Below are positions 23,118 through 34,536 of a stretch of 64,000 nucleotides of DNA, in pieces. A program made the position numbers and the translations under genes. Each line of letters opens with the position of its first letter. Position 1 is the first letter of the stretch. The DNA comes from Melastoma dodecandrum (taxonomy: Eukaryota; Streptophyta; Magnoliopsida; Myrtales; Melastomataceae), in the NCBI GenBank assembly GCA_029817715.1, contig JARUPY010000189.1:1922001-1986000 (forward strand), in the 5' to 3' direction. Below the pieces are notes generated by a model that saw nothing but the letters and a program-made list of their open reading frames with translations, ran no database searches and was not told where the DNA came from.

Positions 23118-23387
23118 ATGAACGTTGTAAGGGTTGCGAGACCAAATGTAAATGAAATTATTTTTTTAAAAATTCCTCAAAGTCTCGATCCTTTCACCCT
23201 CCCTCCCATTAACATCGTTGGCAGCGATTTTTTCAAATGCAGCAGCGTCCGAGGTTGTCCGACAAGGAAGAATGTGAAGCGAGTCCTCGAAGATCTGGGA
23301 ACGCTCATAGTCTCGTATGAAGGAGATCACAACCAACCGAGCACCGTGACGGACCTTAAGGCCCCCAGGGGACTCGAGTCGTGTTAA
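23118..23387 (+). pseudogene. WRKY (group IId-like) domain relic
   Basis: The frame contains [20 protein letters not shown] followed by a segment ending [12 protein letters not shown]. This matches the zinc-finger half of a WRKY domain ([18 protein letters not shown]...LIVTYEGEHNH). The first two zinc cysteines and one His remain, but the final His is Gln. The WRKYGQK beta strand and the region before it are unrecognisable, although the upstream [12 protein letters not shown] resembles the group IId linker RVVRVPAIS. There is no start, DNA-binding heptapeptide or other exon, so I call it a relic. Confidence 0.7.
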
Positions 23388-23639
23388 GATCGGATCGATC
23401 TTACCAGGGTTGTTGAATCAAGGTGTGGAGGGTTGTGCTTGCTTTGGCTAGTTCTTCCACTGACTGTAAAATCTCAAAAAAGCGTTCCAGGTTTCTACTT
23501 CTTCTGCTTAATCTAGTTGAAGTTCATATTACTTGGGAACTTAAAAAAATCTAGATTGCACTTAGTAATTTCTAGAGTGCCAGTATAGTGTATTTTGGAA
23601 CATGACGTAGGCGGCGGAAGGACCAGCCCCAATCAGGCA

Positions 23640-24250
23640 CTCAGTGAACAACCATGAACTGACAAAGTTGTGCGTCAAAATATTGGGGCGAGATGGTCGC
23701 ATGAAGCATGGGATATGAAATTGTTAGGACAAGTTTATAGATGTCGGGATTGCTTGTTCTTTCTCCAGAAGGAGTGTGTCGATTTACACCTCAAGATTCA
23801 ACAATATCTTCATCTTGAGCACCCTTTGGTGCAGGTTGAGCCGAACATGAAGACTTATGATTATTAATGCAACGGTTGCAGCTCTCCTCTTTACGGACTT
23901 GTGTATAAGTGAGAGCAACGTTCTTTCGACCTTCGTATGGAGTGCACTCCACAAACTCTTTCTCTCGTCGAGTAAGGATTAAGTGTCCAGATGGAGCGGC
24001 CGTGTATAGAGACCCAATGAATCTCTTCTACAACCATCAACGGTGTGAGTGTTTAGCCCGTGGGAAAGTTATTATTGGCCTGACGTGCTTTTACAGGGAA
24101 AGATTCATGACTCGTACAATCCTCCAAAAGTCCTATATGGAGTTATCGTTAGGTATACAACACTCGTTTCACCCGAAGCATCCGTTTGCCCTCCGCTCGA
24201 CGAGGAATCATGGGCATGAAAAGTACCGTTGCTTTGAAACCAAAATTATT
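23640..24250 (+). pseudogene. DC1 (Cys/His-rich C1-like) domain protein relic
   Basis: Pieces of a plant DC1 protein follow one another in slightly different frames: VYRCRDCLFFLQKEC with HLEHPLVQV (about 23720-23840), YDY-stop-CNGCSSPLYGLVYK (about 23860-23910), a degraded block, and LGIQHSFHPKHPFAL with EKYRCFETK (about 24150-24240). Alternating C-x2-C and HPxHPL patterns define the family, which is large in eudicots. Stops and missing cysteines show loss of function. A fragment only 250 bp from a WRKY relic suggests a decayed gene-rich segment or captured gene pieces. Confidence 0.68.
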
Positions 24251-24722
24251 TAATAATAACAGTAGTAGTTGTTGTAATAATAATAAAAATAAAAGAAGAA
24301 GATTGACTTCACAACTTAGATTTGAATATGTGAAAAGGCTGCCCTAACCCTCCTTTTGGCGCCTTGGACTTGAATCAGAGGCATTTGTCGACACACAAAT
24401 TTAGGACTTTTACTCATGAACTCGATACGAGGAAAAGTTCTAAGGTAAAATGTTTCTCGAGGTATATCTCTATCGGTGAACTCGAGATTACAATGAGAGG
24501 AGCTTTTCCTAAAGTCAAATTAGAGGACATCAGTGAGATAGTAATGCTCAGAATGTCGAGATGGTGGGATAGAGCTACATCTCGAGTGCAAATCTCGAAG
24601 TAATTGTACTACATCTCGAGACAATATGCGGATCTCGAGATTAAGACCCTCAATAAATCAAATGCGGGATAATAATTATATATCTCAAGATAGACTACGT
24701 AATCCTGATACATTAATAAAGC
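24251..24722. other. AT-rich spacer with a cluster of CTCGAG palindromes
   Basis: CTCGAG occurs five times between about 24454 and 24640 in ATCTCGAG or ACTCGAG contexts, plus two near matches. No gene is seen. The spacer ends where the inverted duplication begins. Confidence 0.5.
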
Positions 24723-27700
24723 AAGACACGTGGCGGATTCAGATTAGTTGTTTAAGACACGATCGCCATGATTCCTACAAAATAGGAATCTAATAGTAAA
24801 CGCAATCTAAATAAATCGGGTCTCGATTACATAACTGTAAAGTAACATGGGTATAAAACGACAAAGAGAAAGAAAAGAAAGACATAATCAATTCAATAAG
24901 TCCAATTTGGCCGGATTGATCTACAACTTTTACACTCTTTTCCAATGTCCCGAAGACGTCACTCTGCATCCAGAAACCATTCCACTCCCTCTAAAATTTC
25001 ATTCGAAACCAAACGGACTTCTAAGTGTTTTACCTACTTTAGATAAAAGATTTCCACCCTTCTCTACTCCCTCCACTCGTATCTTTCATTCCTCCCACCA
25101 ATGGCTTCCAGCGCCCATAATTGGTGGGAACACGATGTCTTCGTCAGCTTTCGCGGCGAGCAAGTCAGGGACAACTTCCTGTCTCATCTCTATGCGGAGC
25201 TAGACCGTCGAGGGATAGATTACTACAGGGACAACGACAAGCGAGAGATAGGGATGTTGATTTCCGACAAGCTGAGCCATGCCATCAAACATTCCATGGT
25301 TTCTATTATTCTCTTTTCCTCCAAGTACGCATAATCTAGGTGGTGCCTGAACGAGTTGGTGGAGATCCTGGAGGTGCATGAGAAGCACTGGGATCACGTG
25401 TTCGTCCCCATCTTCTACCACGTCGGAGCAGGAGAGGTAAGGGAGCAGAGAGGAACTTTCGGGGCGGTTTTCCAGCTGGAGATCAGCAAGTTCGTGGTCG
25501 AGTATCTCGAAGGGAACACGGAAGGCCTGAATATGATCCTGAGGTGGAAGAAGGCGCTGACCATAGCAGGAAAAAGTTCGGGTCTGGGCTTCCACCTCAA
25601 GCAAGGGTAAAACTCACCATGAATTCCTCCCCCTCAATTTTATTGAATCTAAATTAAATTTTGCTATAATAATTACACGATCATTTAAAAAAAAAAACTA
25701 AACCGAGAAATGACGATATGTGTGTGTGTTTTATTAATGAAATTTGATGTAAGTCCTTAATTAGATTACAAATTAATATGATATTAACAATCAGTTTGTT
25801 TTCTGAAAGAAATTGGTAATACAAATGCAGGAGCGAGGCCAAGTTCATCGAAGAAGTAGTGGACCACCTTTCCAGGAACGTCTTCGCCAAAAGCCTCCCA
25901 TGTTTGAATGGAAAAGCTGTACATATTGAATCACGCGTGAAGAAGTGTTGTCCTTGCTCGATGCGGATAAGAAAGATGGCGAGGGGCCGCACGTGGTTGG
26001 ACTTCATGGGGATCCTGGGATGGGCAAGACGATGTTGGCTAACATTGTGTTCATGCATTCTCGCCTTGGCTTCGAAGCCTCGAGCTTTGTTCAACTTGAG
26101 GAAGCTGCTGACTTGGTCTACTTGGCCAATCTACAGAGGAAACTGCTGTCTGATATCTTCAAGGTGGCACCCCCACGGCTTCATGATCTCAATAGCAATG
26201 CCGAAGAGATTAAGAAGAAGGTGTGTGGGAGGAGGCTGTTCCTCGTGCTAGATAACCTCACCTCCATGCGCCAGGCTGAGGCTTTTGCAGTCGGAGGCCT
26301 GGAATCGCCCTTCTCTTCAGAAAGCAGGGTCATAATCACAACTAGGGATGAGCAGTTGCTGGGTGATTTGTGTGTGGACGAGCAGCGGCAGCTCAAGCTG
26401 GAGAAACTGGGTCAAAGTGATGCATGCCTGCTCTTCTCTCGCTTGGCTTTCGGCTCAGACTATCCAAAGGAAGGCACAGAGAATTTGTGCAACCTTGTCC
26501 TTCGTCTCTCGGATGGATGCCCATCCCACCTCGGACACCTCGCAGACATCGTCACAGGACAAAAGATGCGGAACGGTATGCGGCGATTGAGAAGTGGGAG
26601 AGAAGGCAATTCCCTCACAGGTACTGTGACAGGATTGGTCCAATGGAGGGACTCCATGGCAGTTTTATCTTTAGCAATCCTCCGGAAACCTTCTTCACTG
26701 GTGAAAATCTTTCGGTTAGTTGTTTTTCTTTTCGCCTGATGTCGGTGACTCGAAGCCTATTCTGCACAACACTAGAATCCTTTAGTTTCCCCTTCCCTTC
26801 GATTATTTGCTCTTGGATAATCCCGTAATTTGTCTTTCTTCAAGGAGGAAGGAGAGCTAGCCGGTTCCCCCACCGAGTTTGTCAGCGGCCATGAGGAACA
26901 AGCAAGCTCCGGATCCCCAACTGGCACTGCAACTCCCTTGTTGTCCGAAAAAGATGAGGTACTATTTTACAGGATCGCCATCCGGGCTAACATTTCGTTA
27001 CATAATGTGTTGGTCAGTTGCCAGGAACCATTCTGGCTCTATAGCTCTCAGAATTTGATTTCTATCGGTAGAAGTATAGAACTCATGTAGTCCTGAGACT
27101 GTTCATTTTTATTTCTTGTTATAAAAAGGCGGGAGAAGTAATTGATCTGCTTCCCTCCCCTATCGGCTTGACAGACGCCCCGGAAACATCTGAGGTTCCC
27201 TCTTTGCCGAATCATGGTTGTCAGGTTCTGCATATTCTTCTTGTTTCTTCTCACTGTTCTCGCTTATTCTCAGAGGGGAGAAAACTCAACTCTTCAATCC
27301 ATCGGAAGTGATGAGGAAACCATGAAACTTGAGCAGCAAGACGAGACCTCCCATGCATTTCCTTTTGCAGATCAAAATGTAAGTGACTATTTAAGGAGTA
27401 AGATTGGAGTCTCAATGGGCTGCTCCTTCCTTGGATGGATTAGTTTATATGACCGGCTTCATTCACTTATTCAGGGAAAGCAAGAATCAATTACTGATTC
27501 ACCCCGTTCTCCAGTTATCGATCACCATACTCACAATGCCAATGATTCAAATGGTCATACTCCCGAGACATATCAGATGGGCAATGCAGAAGGGTTGAAT
27601 GAAGTCATGAATGACTATAGCAAGGCTCCTATTACCGACCTGAAAGATTTGTTTCAAATAGTGGTCCAGGTGGAGGAGAGGCTGCTAGAAGCCCCCAAAA

Positions 27701-28359
27701 ACCTTGCAGAGTTCCAAGATTTCAGCACATTGAGCAACTTGCTGTGGTCGCTGCATGCTTCTCATGTCCTTCCTCCACCAATCTCTCTTGTCTGCAGGCG
27801 GATCAGCTCGAGACTGTTATTCTACAATGAAGCATTTGCAGTAGCAGGGACGCAAATGGCACATCTCGAGGAGAGACTATACATGGAAATGGAGAGAATC
27901 TTGACTGTTACCTCGGCTGTGCTTTCGCAGAAAGCGAACATCAAGAAAATGAAGGACAAGTTCACCCATCTAAAAATTCAAGAAGAGGAAACAGAGCAGC
28001 AGATCAATCAACTGCAGGAGAAAATGTCTGAGATCAAGAGGAATATGGATGTCAACTCCCAGCAGGAGGGAGCCGCTCTTAGAGACATCGAACAGTTGTT
28101 GCTTGACCTAACAAAATTGGAAAAGGAGTACGGCAAGGATTCTCGCGAGCTGTACAAGTTCCAGAACCTCTTAGCAGAGTCCAGGGGCTCACTCTCAGAG
28201 CTAAGGCAGGTGGTCGAGGAGGCCAAGTCGTTCCTGAAATCTCAGTTTTGAAACTGCAGGTCGGGAGACTGCGGGAAGAAGGTTCGAAGATATCATCCGA
28301 ATTCGCAGTCAACCGGATGGATCGAGCACGGGTTAACCGAATAAGACATTTCCTACTAG
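24723..28359 (+). repeat. Left arm of a >3.6-kb inverted duplication
   Basis: This segment matches the reverse complement of 60398-64000 almost base for base, with scattered substitutions and a few indels, covering a whole TIR-NB gene and its promoter. Homology stops at CTACTAG on the inner side. On the outer side the partner runs off the window. The arms are about 32 kb apart, with the genes pointing toward each other. Confidence 0.93.
25101..28251 (+). pseudogene. TIR-NB-coiled-coil gene, inactivated duplicate
   Basis: Same exon structure as the intact copy at 60506-63625: TIR exon 25101-25606, NB-ARC exon 25831-26714, small exons 26845-26958, 27129-27224 and 27274-27378, and the last exon 27475-28251. 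Three lesions: codon 78 is TAA (25332-25334; GAA in the partner), one base is lost from the codons before VLSLLDAD (about 25948), and one base is lost in the GLPL-region exon (about 26550). The stop falls just before the SRWCLNEL motif that holds the TIR catalytic Glu. The last four exons remain open, so decay looks recent. A truncated transcript could still act as a small-RNA source by pairing with the partner, which is inference. Confidence 0.88.
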
Positions 28360-28599
28360 TCTTGTAGTGGAACAAAATCCACGGACTTTGGTTATTTCTA
28401 TGGCTAGTGTAAATTTTACCTTTTAGTTGTGTTCGCGTAGGAAACGGACCACGTCGGAAATATTTGGCAATTGGACTCACAGGGAATTGTATGTGGTCGC
28501 CAGAAAGATGAATTTCAATGATAAAGGACAAAGCTGTTACAACTTCAAAGTTTTACAAAAGTAAACGAACGCTTACAGCCATAAAAAATGAAGGAAAAA
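28360..28599. other. Junction between inverted duplication and gypsy block
   Basis: Unique-looking sequence with no gene. The exact left end of the gypsy-type element could not be located. Confidence 0.4.
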
Positions 28600-29078
28600 A
28601 TGGTGGTACGGATGATGGGGGCGCTGTAGACTTGCTGCCGGCGGTGCGACTGAAGCTGACGTCACTGCTGACGCTGTAGACTCATTGGCGCGAAACGCAG
28701 GCTTGGTGCTGACATCACCGCTGACGCTGTAGACTTGGTACAGTGCGCTGCAGGTTTGTGCCCCGTGAAGCAGAGCCTGGCGAGTGTCGGATGTGGATGC
28801 TAAGGCCCTGGATGAACACCTTGGTGGCGGAGATGTAGGTGAAGGATGATCGTCGGAACTACGGTTGCTCGTCCCGACGGTGGAGGTGATGGTGGAAGTC
28901 GAGTGTCGAGACTACGATGGGAGTGCTGGCGGAAGGTTGATCAACGGAGCTACGGTTGCTCTCCCCGCTGTTGGAAGGGTGACCCAATAAACCCAGGCCG
29001 GGGTATCTACTGAACTAAGGGTGACGAGCAATGCAAAGCCAGTGTTTGGCTGATTGATCGTAATTTTCTAAGTGGAAT

Positions 29079-29088
29079 CTACTCTCCC
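29079..29088 (+). promoter_or_regulatory. Candidate TATA box of the PMD gene
   Basis: TTTTATACTA lies about 520 bp before the ATG in an AT-rich patch. It is the best candidate in the leader, but the distance is long and the match imperfect. An exact telo-box, AAACCCTAA, lies at 29575-29583, just before the start codon. Confidence 0.35.
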
Positions 29089-29605
29089 TTTTATACTAAA
29101 TTCTATAAGTCTTTGCACGCTCCACACGTCCTCAAAAAATCCCTTAAATCGTGGCATGATCTTAACCTCTCTCCAGGGATCTCGGAATTTGTTTTTCTTA
29201 GAGATTCGTCTAACTTCCACTTAATGAGATCGTGCGTGGGACGTGTTCAGACGAGTTGTAGACTTAGCTCACCCTCGTATTTCTAAAAAGGGGTCGTAGA
29301 CTTAGGCTGTTGCGGACTGGGGATTCATCACAGTCGACGGGCTATAGACTTAGCTAAGGCCTTTTTTCCAAATGTGGGCTGTAGACTTAGCACAGGCCCA
29401 GAGTATCCTATCGTGTCAACATAAGCCTCCCACTTTTTGCTTAGGCAACTTTTCGTCGCCTGAGCACATTCGTCAGATTTTTGGGTTTAAAAAGAAGCGT
29501 TTTGTTTTCCCTCCTTTTACTTACGTCTTACGCCTCAAAAATCCTTTCTCTCCAAGAAATCCCAGTTCCTCTTGAAACCCTAACTTCTTTCCAAAGAAAA
29601 CTCTG

Positions 29606-32563
29606 ATGTCGACTCTTGGTGCTTTTCAGTGGTACCAACAACGTGCCGGTCCCACCGGTGTCGTTCCTACTGAGGACGGCGAGGGTCTAACCCTTGGTCC
29701 TGTCCTCGGCACCCATCTTTTCCCAGACCTCATACCTTACGAGTATCTGAAGACAGCGTTCCAGATTCCAATCTGCCGGGTAGACTTCGTCGACCCCCTC
29801 AACTGGGAGGACAAGAGTGGCTTCCTCTGCTTTCCTTCCGTAGAGAAAACCCTGTTCCGACAGTGGTTCACTTGCTGGCTGGAGAAACTGGAGGGAAAAC
29901 TCAGGACATGCGGTCTTTGGTCCTTCATGAAGATTACCATGCTTGGGAAGCATTGTGACCCAAGGGTATGTGCCAGTCTACTTCCTCTCTGGAATAGCGA
30001 GGTAAACTGCTTCTATCTACCGGAGGGTCCCATGACCATTACTTTAGAGGATATTTACTTCTTGACCGAGAGTAGTGTGGCTGGAACCCCTGTTCGCTTA
30101 CATTCCTTGGATGGTGACTACCATCCTAAAGATATGCTACAAATTCAGAATATAGCAGAGAAACACCTTAAGATGATTAAGGATCGGTCTCCTGCTGTCT
30201 AGGGCAAGGCTGAGGAGGTTGAGTTCTTCAGCATCTGGTTGAGCAAGTACGTTTATTGCTTTGCTGGCAAGAGGGTGCCGAAGCTTGTATACAAGATTGC
30301 CAATTTCCTGAGCACGGTGAAGAGCAGGGTGGCTTAGGCACCATTCTTGCTGGGTATTATTTACCAGAGCCTCTATAAAGCCAGCGCATCTGCCGAGCCC
30401 TTCCCGAAATATCCAGCTAGTGGCCTTCTTTGGATGGTGCATCTATGGGCCTGCATATGGCTTCCAGGACTCTCTGGATATCAGATGCCCCCTGGCGTTG
30501 CTAAGGATAGCTGCTATGGGATTCATATGCTCAAATCTTGTTGCCAGTCGAAGGATCAATGGTTGTGGGCCTCTGTTACAGGGCACATAAAACACCTGGT
30601 CGACATTGACCGGAGCGAACGCCGTAACTGGCACCCATTCCCAGCTGATCATGCTGTCATCAAGCACCGGAAGAAGCTGGAGCCGAGTGTCTACTGGGAC
30701 TCTGTTCTTACTAGCAGAGTCTTAGCCTGCGCAACAGAGTCAGGCTTCAGCTTTGAAGTTTATAATCCCCAGCTATGCGCAAGACAGTTGGGTTTCGTTC
30801 AAAGCTCTGCAGCCCCATTCTTTGATGACTCCAAAATGGCTTCTAGGAGCAGCTGTGTCCTTTCTAAGGACTCCTTCCAGGCTGCGATGGACCTCTTATC
30901 AAGGAAGACGGAGCTCCGGCGCATGGCATTCCCTACTGAGAGCACCATAGTCTACGTCACTGAAGCCTTTTCTAATCAGTGGTCGTTGACTTTTAAGGCT
31001 CTTCGCAGCAAGATGAGGTTCCTGGATGTCTCCAAAGAGCCGGACCTACATCTCACCTCTGAGCTGAAGTTAAAGGCCGGGCAGAAAGAACCAGCTAGTA
31101 AGATTTAACAGCTCTTCTTTTACTAATTGCTTTTAGAAAATGAATGTCTGTTTTTTATGTTTCATCAGCAGTGGATGAAGAATCTGGATCCAGAGGAGGT
31201 ACCCCTTCAGAGGCAAGCCTTGCTCCTCCAGCCAGTCGCTCGACTCGCACGCACCGGCGAGTTCCTGTGCAGAAGGCTAAGGGGTCCAAGGCCGAGGTCT
31301 CGCCTTCTGCTTCGTCAAAGAAGCGCGGGAAGAGAAAGATGCCTTCTCCTCCAGCCTCAGACTCCGACGAAATTCCTATCTCTCAAAGGCAGAAACAAGC
31401 GAGGCTTACTTCCCAGGGGGTCTGAATCATCTATGCTCCAGACTCCGAGCTCGGCGGCTGCCCAATTTATCGCTCCACCTCCAGGGTATGTGTCATTCCC
31501 TTGTTGTTAATGAATAATCCTCTATCAACTCTTATAAAACTTGCTTCTCGCTTTAGGCAATCTTTGGCTTTAATGCCCATAATCTCCATATCACCGGAAG
31601 CATCGCCAGAGCGTGAAATGGATGTAAGTCCCTCTTTACCGTTTCCTTTTCTATTAATGCTTTGATATCTAATCTCTTTTTTGTTCGCAGGATGCCTTCT
31701 CCCCTACTCCTCAGTTGTTAGCACTTACAGAGGGGGATGATGTTACCATCGGAGGGGAAGTCGCAGCGCAGGAAAAGATATGCGCTCCTGGGGGCAGTCC
31801 TCTTGGCGCCGTAGACCCTGCTGCGTTTACAGCGGACGTCGCGTCTCAGGAGGAGGCAGTCGCTTCAGAGGCTGATCCTAGTACTGATATTCGACCAGCT
31901 GCGACGCCTGTCGCTTCTCCTTCTATCCATCCTTTGAATGCACCTCCTGGCGAAGGCACATCAAGCGGCGTCAGCGACTACAATCGTGTCATGGAGAATG
32001 TGAACCGTATCACAAAGCTGCTCTGCCATGAAACCTTCTCTGAAGGTCTCTTTAAGGAGCTACAGGACTGCGTTGTAGAGATACAGAGTTCTCCGACAAC
32101 CAGTGTACAAATGCTGGCCGCTTACGAGGAGTTCAAGTCGCAGTTTTGGACTGAGTGGTCAGTCTATCAAGATGATCTCAAGGCTCACCAGGAAGCTAAA
32201 TGCTAGATCCATTAGAAGCTGACTGCTCAGTCACAGGAGGTGGACGATATCCGACTCCTCCGGGACCAGAAAGAAGACATGTCCTGGCAACTCCTCCAAG
32301 TCCAAAAGCGACTACAGGAACTCTTGGCCCTTGAAAATGATCTTAAGGAGCGGATCACTGTGGTGGACTCCCTACTCGTTGAACGGACTGCACACGCTTC
32401 TGCGCAGCAGGACCGAGGCGACTTGATGTCTTGGTATCGCCGGAAGAACGAGTTCACCCTCAAGCGCAACCATGCCAAGGTTCTGACCCTTCTGTTCGTG
32501 GAGGCAACTGATTCGATTTCCAGGCCTGGTACAAGGTCAAGCCTGCGACTTCCCCCATGCTGA
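29606..32563 (+). pseudogene. Plant mobile domain (PMD, aminotransferase-like) gene, antisense in the gypsy element
   Basis: Exon 1 (29606 to a GTAAG donor near 31099) encodes the PMD: EKTLFRQWFTCWLEKLEGK, LPEGPMTITLEDIYFLTESS, a FFSIWLSKYVYCFAGKRVPK segment, APFLLGIIYQSLYKA and SGLLWMVHLWACIWLP. Likely later exons give a Ser/Pro-rich tail with a KKRGKRK nuclear signal (31171-31418), a short exon near 31557-31623, and a last exon from 31691 ending in a coiled coil. TAG stops at 30200, 30335, 32204 and 32213 break it. All replace plausible CAG or similar codons. PMDs occur in host silencing proteins (MAIN/MAIL) and in transposons. Exon limits are inferred. Confidence 0.75.
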
Positions 32564-32730
32564 AGTTTTTTTTTCTTTACTTTTCATATTTTTTTCCATC
32601 GGTTGTAGACAGCAAGTCACAGGGATGACACCCTATAAACAAACTCAGTCTACGACCATGTATTCAATTTTTCTATACTATTCTTTTATAATGTAGACAG
32701 CATTTAGAGCACAAACTTGCAAGTCTATAA

Positions 32731-34536
32731 TTACGTCAACATTTTTCTTTGTGCAATTTCTTTAAGAACAGCTGGGAAACGCTTTTCTAAAACCTTCCTA
32801 TGGGATTCCCAAATGGTCCTTTTATATTGCTTCAAATACTTACCATTAATTTTCAACGATTGCTTAGCCCCTTCGAGCGTTGACAGCCTATAACTATTTG
32901 TTGAATAGGCTTCGATTACCCGGTATGGTCCCTCCCAATTTGGGGACCATTTCCCTAATACTTGATCTTTGGATTTTAGTGGCAACACCATTTTCCAGAC
33001 CAAGTCGCCGATATTGAAGTGTTTATGGACTACCTTCTTATTGTAGTGTCGGGCTATTCTTTGCTTGTGTGCTTCTAACTTGTCTACAACCTCTAACCTC
33101 TTCTTCTCTAAATCCTCTAGAGCTATATACATAGCTTCATCTTGTAGACTTGACTGTGCAACGCGAAGCGACTTATACCTCATTTCTATGGGTACAATCG
33201 CATCGTGCCCGTAGACTAGCGCGAATGGAGTTTCTCCAGTGCCTTCTCGCTTAGTGACTCTTAGAGCCCATAAGGTGTCATTTAACACTTCATGCCATTT
33301 TCTCGGATTACACCCAATCATCCTTTGGATGTTGTTTTTTATCAGTTTGTTAGATGCCTCAGCCTGCCCATTCGCTTGTGGGTAATACGGGGTAGAGTTC
33401 GAAATTGTGAAGCCGAATTCTTCAGCGAATTCCCTCACCTTGGCATTGTTAAAAGCTGTCCCATTGTCTACAACAATGTTTTGAGGGATGCCAAAGCGAT
33501 AGACGATGTAAGTTCGCAAGAAATCAATCACTTCACTGTGGTCAATTTTCTTGTAGACTTGAGCTTCTATCCACTTAGTGAAGTAGTCAGTTGCTACCAA
33601 GATGAACGCGTCCCCTCGACTAGAGTGGGGGTGAATTTCTCCTATTATATCTAAAGCCCAAGTTCTAAAAGGCCAAGGTTTGACTATGGGAATTAAGTCA
33701 GTCGCTGGTGCACGAGTCGACGGGTCGTGTCGCTGGCAATCTTGACATCCTCTAGCCATTTCAATACAATTTTTCATCATTGATGGCCAATAAAACCCGT
33801 GTCTCCGAATAATCCAACACATTTTAATTCCCGATTGATGCGATCCGCAGAGTCCTTCATGGGTTTCTAACATTATTGGGGTAGCTTCTTCTAAGTCTAC
33901 ACACCTCAAGAGTATTCCATTAGTATCTTTCTTATAGAGGACACCATCTAGAAGAACATACGCTAGTGCCTGGGTTTTAATTCGATGTTTAACCTTTTGA
34001 CTCGGATCAGAGAGAAAATCTATTATTGGTTTTCTCCAATCTTCATCTTGCTTCATTATGTCTATAACCATGACATCATCTCTTGGCTGCAAATGCGATT
34101 CTATTTCTATCAGATCCCCTAAGTTAACTTTCCCTTTATAACCTGAGGCGAATTGTGCCAAATTATTAGCTACTCTATTTTCGTCGCGACTTATGAAATG
34201 AAAAGTTACATTTTCAAAGCGTGTGACCAATCGCCGAACTATATCAAGGTAAGGTCGCAACTTCTCTTGACACGAACACTCCTCGTTTACTTAGTTGATA
34301 ATCAACTGAGAATCACCCTTGATTCGAACTCGCTTTGCTTGTAACGAAAGGAGTTCTTTTAGCACTGTTATCAACGCTTCATATTCAGTAGCATTGTTGG
34401 TTGACAATTCGTGTAAACGAAAGGCCAACTTAATGTCTCTGCCCATAGGAGACATTATATGAACTCTTATCGCTGCTCCGTTTCTTGTAGATGAACCATC
34501 AAACCATGCCTGCCAGATATCGTTGATTTTTTCCTC
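32731..34536 (-). pseudogene. Gypsy archaeal-type RNase H and integrase
   Basis: The frame after the RT-RNase H stop reads WQAWFDGSSTRNGAAIRV, then TEYEALI and KGDSQLIIN-stop (TAA at about 34294; plus-strand TTA), then FENVTFHFISRDENRVANNLA. This is a second, archaeal-type RNase H typical of Tat elements. From 34260 the frame is open for 509 codons. It has the integrase zinc region (H-x-H, CQDCQRHDP), the core with WALDIIGEIHPHSSRG, VATDYFTKWIEA, NIVVDNGTAFNNAKVREF and YYPQANGQAEASNK, and a C-terminal GDLVWK...GKWSPNWEGPYRV module. No chromodomain is seen. The integrase itself looks intact. Confidence 0.85.

Noticed and set aside
25332..25334. Programmed readthrough of the TAA in the left TIR exon
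   Set aside because: The same copy has two further 1-bp deletions in the NB exon and the duplicate has a normal Glu codon, so mutation is simpler.
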